Assembly (NCBI GenBank): GCA_963575745.1
Contig: CAUYUJ010020153.1
Location: forward strand, 62,001-126,000
Direction: 5' to 3'
Length of the DNA stretch: 64,000 bases
DNA from: Prorocentrum cordatum
Lineage: Eukaryota; Sar; Dinophyceae; Prorocentrales; Prorocentraceae
A program made the position numbers and the translations under genes. The notes below the pieces were generated by a model. The model did no database searches. It had not been told where the DNA came from and was given only the letters and a program-made list of their open reading frames with translations. Within the stretch, counting starts at the first letter, position 1; each line of letters opens with the position of its first letter. Below, piece by piece: positions 19,684 to 31,369 of the stretch.

Positions 19684-22540
19684 CTATCCTTTAGCCCATA
19701 CGCACATCCGTGCAACGCCGTCTTGACAAACTCTAGCTCTCTCATGAACCCTTTTCACCTGAGGGCCCCTCCAATAATTGCAATGGATAGGCCATTCAAT
19801 ACAAACAATGCCCCCCGCTTTGTGCACAGCGCGGGCAATCTCCTGGAAATTCCAGAACAGGTATCTGAAATCAGTTCTAATACCACGAAGCCTACGCATT
19901 GCTCTGTGATCTTCAGCACGGAAATAGCGCGCTTCATTCACATATTGCCAGGGAGAGCCTCCCGTGAGAGGCATAGAACCCCACAACGTGATATGTTTTC
20001 CCTTGAACGTATTAATATCGTCCAGTGCTATTCTAAGTCCCTCATCCGTCCTCATGTCTTCCTTCTCGGTGTATCGAATCACCTTACATGAGTTGTCGAC
20101 GAAGTTCTTTGGGTCTCCTATCCTGCTTTGAGGGCCGCAACAGCATTCTAATAAAAGCCTTTCCCCGGTCCACTGAGTGGCCGGGGCGCAATCTTCTCGG
20201 ATCCAGAACTCTGTGCATCTGGTCCATCTACTCGGGCAATAGTCGCCATCGCTGGAATCGCCATTCGAGTCATATGCAAATGGGTGATGATATCTACTCT
20301 CTTCGTCGCGCCAATTGTCAACGCGGTCAATCGTCAAACCGTGCTGGATATTGACAGCGTAGGTGCGGCGCTTATCATCTAATTTCCCGGGGTCGACGGG
20401 ACAATCACCGATTGCAGGCCTGAGCGTAACAAGTCTCGGAACAGAATGCCACCGTTTCAAACTCTGTCCTTGTTGCACCCATGTATCCTTTTTGCCCAAG
20501 AAACTGGCAGCCGCAGCAGGTGGAGGATGAGGAAGGAGACGGTCGTTACAAGGAATAGATTCCACGTTTTCCGGCGTCATGGAAGTATCTGACTCATTTT
20601 CACTATCCGCCATGTCAAACATTGTTTTCATTTCGCGATCAGAACTTTTCTTGGTTAGATTCTCCATAGTTCTCGTTTGCTCGGAGCTTCTGCTGTAACC
20701 TTCTTTAATCATTTGAGGAGTGATATTACCTGCATCTTCGGCAAAGCCGGACGCGCCCGCAATCATTGTTGTGATGGGAGCGTATGCCTCCGCGGCTTTG
20801 CCGGGGGCGGCCGCGACGGGTTTGCCCTTGTTGGGGCGCTTTTTCTTTTTGTTCATCTTTGCGCTGGGCACAACAGCTCCTCTCCGGAATGCCGAACTAG
20901 GGCCCAAGCGGGGCTTCAGAATCCCCCCGGGTTTCAGGGGAAGTCCGTCTGAAAACATCGAGTCAAGATAATCTTGGCACCGCTTAGCGGCCCAGAATTT
21001 AGGTGCAACAATGTTGACAAGATATAGAACTTCAAACCAAGCCAAAGGGCCAATCAATCTGTTGGTTCCAATGTCGGCAGCTTCGTTTTCAGTTCTTTCA
21101 TTTTGGAGCTCAACAAGACCACGAGAAAATTGTTCGGACACAGCTGCAGCATCAATTCTACGCGTTCTCGGGAGATGCATTAGCTTCATTGACCCACCTG
21201 CCTTGATGACCTTCCAAACCGCTTGGTTATCTTCCAAACATAGACATCGCACTGGTTTGTCAAGCGGCATTTCCCAAAGCGGTAGCGCTGCGAGCAGCTC
21301 CTTGCGTAACGCAAGGTCAGCCGCGACAATTTCAGCCACGAGTGCACTGTGGGAAACATATGCTTGTCGTTGCGATCCCATGGACTGTCCAGCTCTAGCG
21401 CATGGGCCCCAAATGGCTTGATAACTGGCACTCGTGCTCCGATGCGTGCGAATGTCACTTGCCAAGTCTGCATCATAATATTGCTTTAACAGAACATCCT
21501 CCTTTTTGTCCCCTACCCACGAAGTCATACGGTAATGGGAGATACATTTGATATAACATATGAAGCGGAATAGATCCATGCCTTGTTGTTCTGTCCATTT
21601 TGTGATGCAGCTGGCGGTTTGACATGCGGCACAAAGCAGGTCGTATCTTGCAAGTCTCGCACCATAAAGTATATTCATCAATACTTTTGCTGCAATAGGT
21701 TGAAGCACACCCGACTGAGTCGGTGGCTCGGGGTCATCAGGGCTTACTGCTTCGGCGTTAAGGCAAATAACTTCTATCTTCCGATCAGGGGGGCCGGAAT
21801 CAACATTGATTCTCATGGCTGATGCTATTGCCTCCTCAGCTGGGGAGTAAATTTCGCCTCTTGGGCCGCCCTGGCCATCTTCTAGATCTGCAAGTTCAAG
21901 GCCAAACGGGGCGCCCGCGGCCGGATAAGTAGCTGGGTCGGTCTCCGTTAGCTGAGCATATAATGCAACACAGGATTCAAAGGACTCCGTCATGTCATAT
22001 TATATGACTTGTACTAATTTCGGTTCTCTCGGCTGATATGGCTCGGACGGTTGAGCCGCCGAGCCACCCCCCGTTTCCTCCTCGCAACTCTCGTCTGTGA
22101 CGGAGGCGTTTTTCTTAACCTTGGGAGGAGGCGGGTCTAAGATTGTAGGTAACTCTCCCTGCTGTTCAACCGTTCGTGTTGACAATCTATGTTCGCATCC
22201 CAAGTATCTTCCGACAGCAGTTGGAGGGTCTATCTCTATTCCCTTGGGACAGTTATCAGAGGGTTCTTGTAGTGGTTTCCAGCCCTCAGCGAGCTTGTCG
22301 GCAGGCCCCGACAGCTTAAAATCATCAACATAGATAATCAGAAAGATTTACAACTCCTTATGAAAATAACCGCTGCGCCACGGGCTACACTTCACAAAGC
22401 CTTTTGCCGTAACATGTCCTTCACAGTGTTGCTCCCAATATCCACCTGAATCAGGGTGCCCGTACAATGAGAGATACAGTGGGCATACAGGGTTACGCAT
22501 GTGTGACCATGCTTCCGGCCATTCGTCTCGAGGCAAGAAA
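19684..22540 (-). pseudogene. copia RT (YVDD half), RNase H and methyltransferase-like tail
   Basis: A single frame with two isolated stops (TAA at 22348-22350 and TAA at 22000-22002). It begins with RT sequence FLPRDEWPEAWSHMRNP and LYGHPDSGGYWEQHCEGHV, then the catalytic LIIYVDDFKLSGP near 22320. After a linker comes copia RNase H: YYDADLASDIRTHRSTSASY, an acidic residue in ALVAEIVAADLAL, CLEDNQAVWKVI and ENEAADIGTNRL. The C-terminal 170 residues resemble a methyltransferase: ERLLLECCCGPQSRIGD as a SAM-binding loop, GSMPLTGGSPWQYVN and GIVCIEWPIHCNYW. If the middle motif is C5 motif IV, its cysteine is Leu. The copy is degraded. Confidence 0.75.
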
Positions 22541-23919
22541 ACCCACGTGGGGGTGCCCCCCTAGCTTTGACTGAGTATAGGCTTGGCGGGCGTCCGCTTG
22601 CTCGATGCTGTGACCTTCGACTAGCCCGTAGGTGTCGGCTGCTTTGCTAGCCTGCATCGTAGCGGGGCTTCTGGAAAGTTCCTGGGATAATGCCACATCC
22701 ATATTTTGATCCCTAACACTCGAACCATCGAAAACTACCCGACCTTTGTACTTGCGATCTTTATGTCCCAACGGCAACTCCGAGTTCTTTTCGACGAAGA
22801 TCGCAAATAGCCGGCCAAAAGGAGCCGTCTTTCCCTTGAGTTCGGCAACTACATCAGGGTATTCTCTGACGCCATCCTCTATCCATGTGCCTATGGCTCG
22901 CAACATATCCCATTCTTTTCTCAAGGCAGCTTGGGCATCTTTATTTGCGTTGGCCTCGTCTTTCGAGACTGATCTGGCGACAGCGGCATCTATGTGGGCG
23001 CGTTGCCAACCATTGGGAAGTTGGAAGGGTTCATCGGTGATTGAAATAAGGTCAGTAAAAGGATTGTAGAAGCATTGCAAATCAATCTTTTCCATTTCAC
23101 GATGACTGAGATCTGCCTCAGAGTTATGCTGAAATGACATCCGAGGCACGCTTCGCCGCGACGCGGCGGCCGCCGGACTCGGGGTCTGGCTTGCCTCGCG
23201 ATTGTCCTCAGGCTCGTCATCGTCATCATCGGACAAAGGATCCCTACCGGCTGAGCCGGAGAGGAGCCCATCTCGTGCAATCGTGCCTCCATACCATGTC
23301 TGCTTGCACCAATTATCCTCGTCATTCGACAGATGTCCTACCGAATCATCTTCCTCCGAAGATTCATCAGTCGCAGGTGCGGCTTGACCGCCCTGGGTGT
23401 GTCGCGACGCCGCCCCGCATCCGCTGCCAGGGGTGTAGCACCGGCTGTTTTTCTTCAATCGGCGCAGCCGCTCAGCCACCTTCGGCGTTGAAAGCCTGGC
23501 CTCAGGAAGAGCCGCAAGTGGCCGGGCCTCTGCGGGGTCGGGCGGAGTCGGTGGATCGTCCACACCCAGGCCTCACGCAGAAGGCCGAGGCGAGGGCCAG
23601 GATCTTCTACGCCGAAGAATATTCTCTTTTCTGCCTTGTATTGTTCCACGGCCTGTCGACGTTGTGCTTGATTCATGTTAAACCATCGTCCCGGGTGCAT
23701 CCCTGGATTGGTGGATTCAAACAGCTTTTTCAGCCATTGGGCACTGTGCTTCGGGGCTGGGTCTGTGACCCGCACTCGTGTTATAGGCACGTAATCGGGA
23801 TCATAATAAAGAACAACTCGAATGCTACATGTCTTTCGACGACCTGTCAATGGAAGTTTCTGTGTCAATTCCTCTTTTGCAAGTCCAACGACGATTCGTC
23901 TGTCCTCGAAGGTTTCCAT
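22493..23919 (-). pseudogene. copia RT N-terminal half, frameshifted
   Basis: Linker sequence starts in one frame (ETFEDRRIVVGLAKEELTQK from 23919) and moves near 23575 to the frame ending at 22493. That frame contains the copia RT start (ALRKEWDMLRAIGTWIEDGV), KYKGRVVFDGSSVRDQN and motif A (IEQADARQAYTQSKLGG). Near 22550 a G6 run shifts the frame by one base. Removing one G gives QSKLGGTPTWVFLPRDEW, matching the next segment. RT copies the element RNA. The breaks make this copy non-functional as read. Confidence 0.75.
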
Positions 23920-25562
23920 CGTGTCCAGGTTTGGGTTGTTCGAGCAAGAAGTTGCCCTTTCCCGGGGACCTTCTCGCGCGGCTTAGCCGCTGAGAAGTTG
24001 GACTGTCTGTCCAAACGATACTCGAGTTGTGCGAGTCCCAGCTTTTGATTCCTGTCTGCTGGATGGGAATCGCGCTGGGGATCCCTGCCGTCAACTACCA
24101 TAGGCTCGTCATCCACGCACAACCCCCCTGGGCCGTCGTCTTCCAGATCGGCCTCTGAGTCGATGTGTGGGGCGTCCTCGCCTCCCTGAGAAGGCGGTGG
24201 CATAACAATAGCAGGATCATCAACATTAAACGTTTTGTCCGGTCGTATCCCTGCGGCTGGTTGAGGTCCGTCTGGGACGGCCGCAGCTTCTCCTGTCTCT
24301 GTAGGGATTGTGACGGATCGTACCTCTGTCGCCGCTTTCTCGTGCGCTTTTCGCAGAGGGAATTGAGGCGATTGGTCATCAGCAGTACCATCTAAGATGT
24401 TGCTGTACACCTGGTCAGACTTCTCAATGGTGGGTCGTTTTCCCTCTGGGGTACGCCCTGTTTCCATGCTTAGTCCGTCCAACCGTCTCAGAGGGACAAC
24501 ATAGCTATCTGGTCCAACCAGCCCCCCCGCTTTGTGCACATACCCCAAGCATATCCCTGGAATCATCGTTGCGCCAGTCTTGGCGGTCCGAAATCTGGAC
24601 TCAGGTGGAGGCACATAGCGTATGAGGGAGCCGAAGGGGAGGAGCGGAGCATCGAATCTACAACCAAAGCGTCGCTCCCAACTTGATTGTCCCTCTGCTG
24701 GGGTTCGAGTGTTGTAGCATAAGCAGAAGTAGCGGACTGCGTAGGTCCAAAACGGTGGCGGAAGACCAGCCTGCATGAGTAAGGCTCTGGCCCCCATCTG
24801 CACCGCGCCATCCGCGCGCTCTGCAACAGCGTTATGTTCCTTGTTTCCTGGGATGGTAGGATCATGGGCAATATTGAGCTCGTAGCATGCCCTCGCAAGC
24901 TCTCTTGCACTATCTGCACAGCAATAGTATAACTTCTCCTCCGGGGCTCTCAGGTTTGCTAAAAAATTGCAAACGTGAGCCGCAGACTTGTCGTGTACAC
25001 CCTGAGCGGCAAGAAAATCCGTAGCTCGGTCGCGAAAAGTCACACACGCGGTCGCATCGTGGGGCCCCCGCGATAGTTCATCCATCGCAAACCAATGGTC
25101 CATCGTCGTCAGGTGTCCGAACGAAGTGGGGTTAGCGTATGGGCGGGGAACCTTTAGCCCTTTGTCTTGCGCTTTGCGCTGTTGCTTTCTGATAGCTTTG
25201 GCCCAATTGCATACTGAACAATATGGGTTCTAAGGAGTATGAGTTAGAAGGTGCGGCAGGGAGGCTGCGGCCTTCTTTAGCCGCTCGGCAAGGGTCTCCG
25301 ACGCCTCAACCTCCGCAACGTCTGGGTCTAAATCTGGCGGTGCGTCGACGCCGACTTTGTCGACGCCGTCAGCGTCTCCAACTTCACCCTCCCCGGGTCC
25401 TGGGGCCGCGTTGCGCACATATAAGTCCAGTCCTCGTTTTATTTCGTAAGGAAGGTATCCTGAAACTCCTTGCCCACTTGGACACCTATATGCGGCAGCG
25501 CAGGCCTCGGCTTTGCCGGGCTGCTCGTCGCACTGACCGACGGCTTGACCGTGGTCAGGCAA
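23865..25562 (-). pseudogene. copia integrase
   Basis: One frame, broken once by TAG at 25230-25232. The N-terminal zinc-binding site is PHLLTHTP then NPYCSVCNWAKA (H-x3-H, C-x2-C), with the stop inside it. The catalytic core shows the first Asp in DHWFAMDELSRG, the second in YYCCADSARELARACYEL and the Glu in PGNKEHNAVAERADGAV. This is followed by a typical copia stretch (PPFWTYAVRYFCLCYNTRTP). It inserts the element cDNA. The C-terminal linker (AAVPDGPQPAAG...) is variable. At 23978-23990 a perfect GCGGCTTAGCCGC palindrome sits where the coding frame changes. Subtracting 11 nt puts this frame in phase with the RT linker. Confidence 0.85.
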
Positions 25563-25640
25563 AGCTGAAAGACTTTTGAAGGCAGCGATGCCGGTCGGCG
25601 TCCGATTCCAACCGCTTTCACTAGTCTTTTAAGGCGAATT

Positions 25641-26970
25641 TTAGAAGTAGGTGATGGTATCCGCAGAGTCTATCGAAGATGGGAAGGCGGGCGCAGTCGG
25701 CCGTCCATCAGCGTAGCTGTGGGTTCCAATCAACTCATGTGTAGGCAGGTCTATGGTTACGCGAGTCTGGACAGCATGGGGCGGAGGGCCTCCCGCCGAT
25801 TCCACATTGTCCAGGAATGCCTTGGCGCCTGGCGTCACGCAACACCACCGCTCGGGGGCCTCGCCTTTTCCGGCGGCAACCGCGCACATCCACTGACCCA
25901 GCGCCTCTTTGCCTGATAGGGTCAAGTATGGCATCTTGCCCTCAACGGCCAGGTTCACTCTTTGGCCACTGGGCAATAATAGGTAGGGTCTTTGGCCTGC
26001 TGGCCAAAAGAAGCTAAAGCCGTGATCCATGCACCGGTCTCCTACCGAAATCACGCACGGAGTCTCCGGCATGACTAAAGCGTTAAAGCTACCACCCCTA
26101 AACTTAGGACATGCGATGCGGACTGAACCGACGGCCTTGGATTCTCCCCCAGCAGTGTTCAGAGTGATCGATTGCGGAAGCTTTCGAATCAACCTCATTG
26201 CACCTGCACTTCTAATGTATTTCTCCGCTATGAGGTTATACCCGCATCCAGTGTCAATGATGAAGCTCAGCGCGCCAAGATACGCAGCATCTTTGTCTGT
26301 GCATCCAGCAGCGGCTGTGCCGTGCGGGCCCTCTTCCCCTTCCTCAGTGTTCAACCAGAGATGCCAGACTTCACCTTGCAGGTCCGACGCTCTGATCAAA
26401 GCTTCTGCAGTAGATGCCCTCGACTGAGTGGATATCTGTCTGCGCACTTCTCCTGGGAACCTCCATCTATCTTTGCTACTCGAAGGCAACTCTTTCAAGT
26501 CGTGGCGACGCGCCTTTCTCCAAGTGATAGTGGTTTCCACAGTAGAGGGGTGAAAACGGGCACGGAGATTGCATCTATCGCTTGTCCGATGTCGGATGCA
26601 AGTCTTACTAGGGGGGGGCGCACCAGCACTTCTTGATCGCGTCCCGAGAAAAGGGAAACAGGAAATTCGCAAGGACATTGACGAGATTCTCGACCGGTTT
26701 CCTGCTTTCCTTGTGCAACTCATCACCGGCGGGATTCCAGTAGTCTCCTCCGCCGGCATCAGCAACAGCTTTCAAAAACTTAGGGCTGGTTTGTTTCTGC
26801 CCAGGGAGGCCCCGAAACAACAGAGCAGGGCGCGCTATGGCACCCAAGCTGACTTGGTCAGTGGGTCTCTTCTGACCCCCCCGCTTTCCGTTTGACCGAC
26901 GCAGGCTTCGCCACATCCGTCGAGCAAGGAAGATAAGGAAGAATACCCTGAACAAAATTATATGCATCAT
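25641..26970 (-). pseudogene. copia aspartic protease region
   Basis: The frame 26765-25641 holds a retropepsin: catalytic ALSFIIDTGCGYNLIAEKYI, then GGESKAVGSVRIACP and GGSFNALVMPETPCVISVGD. It ends at TAA 25641, followed in the same frame by TAA 25629 and then the integrase frame, so protease and integrase belong to one polyprotein broken by stops. Upstream, another frame (26970-26608) carries a hydrophobic start (ILFRVFFLIFLA) and PGQKQTSPKFLKAVADAGGG. The protease would process the Gag-Pol polyprotein. The upstream frame choice is uncertain. Confidence 0.75.
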
Positions 26971-27012
26971 TCCTCCAGCACTGACGGCTGAGCCGCCAGT
27001 GTGGAGCCATTG

Positions 27013-28759
27013 TCACGGATGACCGTCCGTGGTCTGGGCAAACCACCACTGTTTGCCGCGCGAGCACTTACCTGTCTCCCTGTAGGAGCGGCAGACCATG
27101 TTTTTGCCTTTGCCTTTGCCTTTACTCTTGTCCCTATCCTTTTTACGTTTGTCAGAGTTAGTGCTAGAGGCTCTCGAGCCACTGTTACCTCCTGTCGATG
27201 AGACATTGGCAGCGGCGGCATTGGCTTGTTTGGTTGTACGCTCGTATCCCAAAGTTTGTCCCGCGTCGAGCTTCGACTGCTCCCGCTTGTCGCGTTTAAT
27301 TAAGCTTCTCAGCGTCACTCAGCGCTCTGTGGGCCTCATTGCAACCATCTGCCGGCCCTCGACAATTCTTGGGATCTCGGGAATACGCGCAACATGGAAT
27401 AGTGCTCTCTTTTCCGCGCGATTGATTGGATTGACTCCTGTTTTTCTGTTGCGCTCCTTTTCCACGTCCGCCCGTCGGGGTCTGGGATCGACCCTGCCCT
27501 TTTCGGCTTCGGTCCTTAGATCTCCCTCTGGTACCCTTATCCTGGGCAGGTGCGGCGCTGGATTTCTTTCCCGCACTCGGCTGAGCCGGCGCGGCATTCT
27601 TGGGCTTCTTATGATTAAAGGGGCAGCCTTTCCCTGCATATGGGCAGGTTTCGCCCTTACGCACGTGCTTACACGTCGTCTCGCCCTTAGTCAATCCGCT
27701 TTCCATGACGTCAGTGGATTGCCCCAGCTCAGCTGCCACTTCTGCTGGAGCGGCTTTGCCGCCGGCATTCCTTCGGTTGTCATTGCCCCCACCTCCGCCT
27801 AACCGTGCCTGTCTAGCACGTTGGTTCAAGGTGCCCTCATGCACGCTGATGTTCCGTTCTTCTTTTTCTCGCAACATCATTTCCTCGATTTGCTGCATCA
27901 GCCATTCAGAGCTCTTCACGCCATGACCCATTTTGTCTCTTGACATGTCGTATGGTTTGCATGCAAAGTCCAGCTTGCTCGGCTTTCTGCATTGTTCAAG
28001 GAAGTGTGCATGAATTGAGGCCTTCATTTCATCAGACGGGGGCTGGGCGCCGTAGAGCTGTTGGTATACGTATGTCCATTCATTGTAGAACTGATACAGG
28101 TCAGCATCTGGCTTGTGGGGGTCAATTACTACCTTGAAGATATCACGCGAAATGCGATATTGACCCAACTCCGATCTGACAGAGCACCAATGGCAAATGG
28201 CTCGTACCATCTCGCGTCCAGTCAAGAGCCTTCCCTCATTCTGGGCGCTGTACTCCATCCGTTGGATCTGTTGGAGGAGATGGATATGATGACCAGTCTG
28301 GCTGCGAATCCTTCGCATTTGGTTGAAAGTTTCAATCAGATTTGTAGCAATCATAAGATCAAGACGCTGAAAGCGCCCTGCATCTTTCAGCTGTTCATCG
28401 TCCACGGCTGGGCCCATAGCTTCCGCGGTCCAAGGATGCGCTGCCTGACTCTCAGGCGACGATCGGGCGATCGCCCGGACCGCATGCATTTGCCACTCCC
28501 TTATGTTAGCAACAGTGAGGATATCAATTACGTTGATTTTCTGATTATTGCCAACCTGTCTCCATTGATCTAACGGCGTACCTTCATCAATGACAACTGG
28601 ATCCTGCGGCCCGCGAGGGCCCTGAGGTCCCCCGCGGCTGCCTCCGCCATCCGAGGGTTCCTGAACCCCCTGGGGTTCCTGGTGCCCCCGCGGCTGGCTC
28701 TGTGCCAGATGCCTCTTTGACGAGTAGCGGGCCATCCTCGCATTGAGGGTCGGCCGCAA
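27013..28759 (-). pseudogene. Gag-like protein with CCCH zinc fingers
   Basis: The main frame 28759-27296 has a Gly/Pro-rich start. A helical capsid-like region follows (ILTVANIREWQMHAVRAIAR, QRLDLMIATNLIETFNQMRR, GRLLTGREMVRAICHWCSVR). Then come a CCCH finger CKHVRKGETCPYAGKGCPFNH and a second, CCAYSRDPKNCRG with GCNEAH. After the stop another frame (27318-27013) has a third, damaged finger: VCRSYRETGKCSRGKQWWFA, where the third Cys is Trp. CCCH fingers bind RNA and take the place of the zinc knuckle of classical Gag. The upstream junction with block B is near 28.6-28.75 kb. Confidence 0.65.
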
Positions 28760-30023
28760 AAGTAAACGACATCGACCTTTTGTCCTCAGCTGCGGACCCG
28801 CATTCGTCGACCTTGAGTGCCAGATGCCCAGAAGGCGTTTTCATCAAACCAAGTGCTCTGGCACCCTTTCCAAGTAGAAGCTTGCACATGTCAGAGCCAG
28901 GAATGATCACCTTCTCGTGCCCCTGCTCCAGGATCAGGATGGTCCTCATGTTAGACATACTCCTCAGACCCAAAATAGCACGGAGATTTCCCCCTGAACC
29001 CTCAGCCACATTAGTTGAATAGGTATCAAGTCTCGGCACAGCAGGTGCCCCCGCCAGGCCCCCCTTTTCCTTGCATGCAACTTTGCAGTGCAAGGACTCG
29101 TCACATACCGCGGCACCATGTCCCACTCCAGACACGTAGAGCCTCTTCGTCAGGTTCAGCTTCTTGATGGCGTGTCCATGGGAACGGGATACTTGTTCGA
29201 ATGTTTGTGCCGTTTTTCGACCAATGGTCTTGATGCTGCTGCCGATGTCCAAATGGATTGTCAGCAGTCCATCCACCATGGTCCCGCTGTTTGCTGCCAG
29301 AGCCAGTTCATGGCTTTCTCCGAAAATTCCTGGCACTTCAGACAGCGTCGTACCATGCATACCCTTGCGGTGCCTCTGCTCCAACACCCAATCGTTTCTT
29401 GACAGAGACGCGAAGACGTTCATGTATCCGCGGGCCCCCTCTTCCGCGATGGGGTTCTTCTCGAAAGTCCAGGCCGCATGATACTCGTCATACGTGCACG
29501 GGCGCGATGCAGATGTGGTCGGCATGTTCATGAACGTACCCTCGTCAGCACGCATGCACATCTGACCATCGGTGCTTACCATTAATACAGTGTGTAGCAT
29601 GTCGCGCTCGGATATCGCACTGATGCCACTGCGCGCGCTCGCCGGGCTCTCCGTCCTGCGCTGACTGCGCGGGCGGGTGTCTCGCCCGTATGGCATGTAG
29701 GTATGTGGGGGCTGAAGCCACTGAGCGCTCCTGTCGGTGGCTCTCTGCATACGCCTCAGCCACATGTCGTTGGCAGGCAGCGCGCCAGGTGCAGTCGTAG
29801 CAGGTGTCCCTGCATTGTTGGCTGCTTCCGCTATTACTGGCATGGGCGCCTCCAAAGCAGGCGCGGTGGCTTCCGTCGCCTGCCCCGCGTTGGCTGATGA
29901 AGCAGGTTGCCCCGCTGGTGTTGTTGTAGGGGCTGCCGTGTTATTCATCATCATCGCCGTGACGCGGTTGAGCGCTTTCACGAAGATCTCTGAGTTCATT
30001 GGCCCCTCGGAGTATCTCTCCAT
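28690..30023 (-). pseudogene. block B retropepsin-like region
   Basis: A frame of 478 codons starting with an Ala/Thr/Pro linker (PAGQPASS...). The middle (ILYTRADEGT-like, here GQMCMRADEGTFMNMP) leads to a protease-like core: LTIHLDIGSSIKTIGR, then KRLYVSGVGHGAAVC, GGNLRAILGLRSMSNM and TPSGHLALKVDEC. This layout matches retroelement aspartic proteases with D-I-G in place of D-T-G. It precedes nothing of its own element in the window: at about 28.6-28.75 kb the coding frame, palindrome family and protein type all change to block A. Confidence 0.55.
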
Positions 30024-30803
30024 GACGACTCAATGCGTCCCGATCTCCAGCAAGGGCATGATGAAACTCAGCTGCGATTAGACCAACGACCCTGCAAATG
30101 GCGCAGGCTGCCTCTGTTGCAGCACCCTCCATAGTGCCAGCCGTCTGTTCACATGAGCATGTGCAACTCGGCCCCAGCACTGTGCATGGAATATGTGGCC
30201 ACACTGAAGCCTCCAGACCTTGTCGTGATGCATGAAGTGATCCAGGCATATGGAGCACTTGTTCAAGTCACCGTCGCTGATGACTGGCGGTATTGCCGGT
30301 GGCCTTATACGCGTCTGGCGCTCCAGAATAGTTTCCCCAATCTCATATTGAATCGGTGGGACTGACGGTGGCTGCATGGCTGAAAGTGCTGCCGGGTTAT
30401 ACGCAGGTGTCCCTGCTGTGGTTGGAATAGCAGGTTGCCCCGCACGACCCAGCATCCTGTTGGCCTGACGCTCATGGTTGTGACGCTGGCGGGCCGACTG
30501 CATCGAAAGGTTGGCCTGCTGCGCCTCATGAATGGACAGAATATCTGGGCGCAGCTCTCCCATGGATGATGGCACTACCAGGCCGGGGGCCTGCTGCATC
30601 ACATCTGAGTCCGTCGGAGTAGCCAAATATTCACAATGAGGAATCTGGCCCGGCACGCCTGACGTGTAACAAGAGCCGCGCGTCAACTGAGACTGGTAGA
30701 AGTCGTCGGCCGTCGCTAGTACATATGGGCTCTCCGGCTGCATTCCCGCACGAGGATTGCCAGTTACCTGAGCATGGTAGTCAGGATACAACGGGACATC
30801 CAT
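29941..30803 (-). pseudogene. RING-H2 finger region of block B
   Basis: In the frame from 30803 a RING-H2 pattern reads NKCSICLDHFMHHDKVWRLQ, then CGHIFHAQCWGR (C-x2-C ... C-x-H-x2-H-x2-C). The last Cys pair is found in another frame as EAACAICRVVG near 30110, so a frameshift splits the finger. RING-H2 proteins are usually ubiquitin ligases. Here the domain sits between a KptA-like domain and a protease-like domain in a retroelement polyprotein. The N-terminal 180 residues are Gln/Pro-rich linker with three AGxPA palindromes. Confidence 0.65.
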
Positions 30804-31369
30804 CGGTGGTGCGTAGGGCGCTCTGCAGTTGTCGGATCGTCTGTCGGATGACTGACGAAAACTGGCACGTACCCATATCGATTGGGGTTATCCGGTGATG
30901 GATTTGGGTCCGGGACATACTCCCAAGGCGGCGTCCAGCTAGCGCTAGGAAGGTCGATGCCATCCCGACGCATGCTCTGTGAGGCTTCGCGCAACTGCCG
31001 ATGCATCCACTCTTGCTGGCCAACTAAGCTCTCGGTCCTCTGTGCAGCGTGGTGATCAGGAAAAGCAGGTTGCCCCGCATGTGGACGCGGCGATGCGAAT
31101 GGCGATGTCTCCTGTAAAGTCTGGTAGAGCTGCGGGTCCATCCGGATGCTTTGGAGTCTTGCCTGTAGGCTATTGGTGCTCCCAGCCCTCTGTGGTGTCC
31201 CAAATGGAGTTGTGGCTCTGCTCGTAGGTGCAAACGACGCAGGTTGTCCTGCAGGTACTGGCAGCTGCTGCGTCTGAGCACGCCACGGATCGCTGGTGCA
31301 CAGCATGTCGGTGGGAAAATTCCACTCGAAGTCATACCTGTCACGTCCGCACTTTGGGCCTGAATCCAT
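30764..31369 (-). pseudogene. Gln/Pro-rich linker ORF of block B
   Basis: 201 codons of low-complexity sequence (QTQQLPVPAGQPASFAP, RLQSIRMDPQLYQTLQE) between the KptA-like and RING regions, overlapping the RING frame by 40 bp. No domain. It is probably polyprotein linker with one frame change. Confidence 0.4.

Larger units (their letters stand above)
97..27588. repeat. family A dispersed 11-nt mini-palindromes (CGGCT-N-AGCCG)
   Basis: More than 15 copies, absent from the inserted PAT-like element. Examples: 97-107, 11136-11150, 12426-12440, 13895-13905, 16062-16078, 16173-16183, 17859-17869, 17897-17909, 18440-18450, 19088-19100, 19119-19129, 21711-21723, 23247-23259, 23978-23990, 26985-26995, 27578-27588. 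Paired changes keep the stem: GGCTGAGCC becomes GACTGAGTC at 13895 and 21711, and outer pairs vary together (CACGG/CCGTG, GTGG/CCAC). Looser relatives read CGGCTTTGCCG (20790, 25508, 27760). They fall in all three coding phases (AQP, GSA, RLS). Confidence 0.8.
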
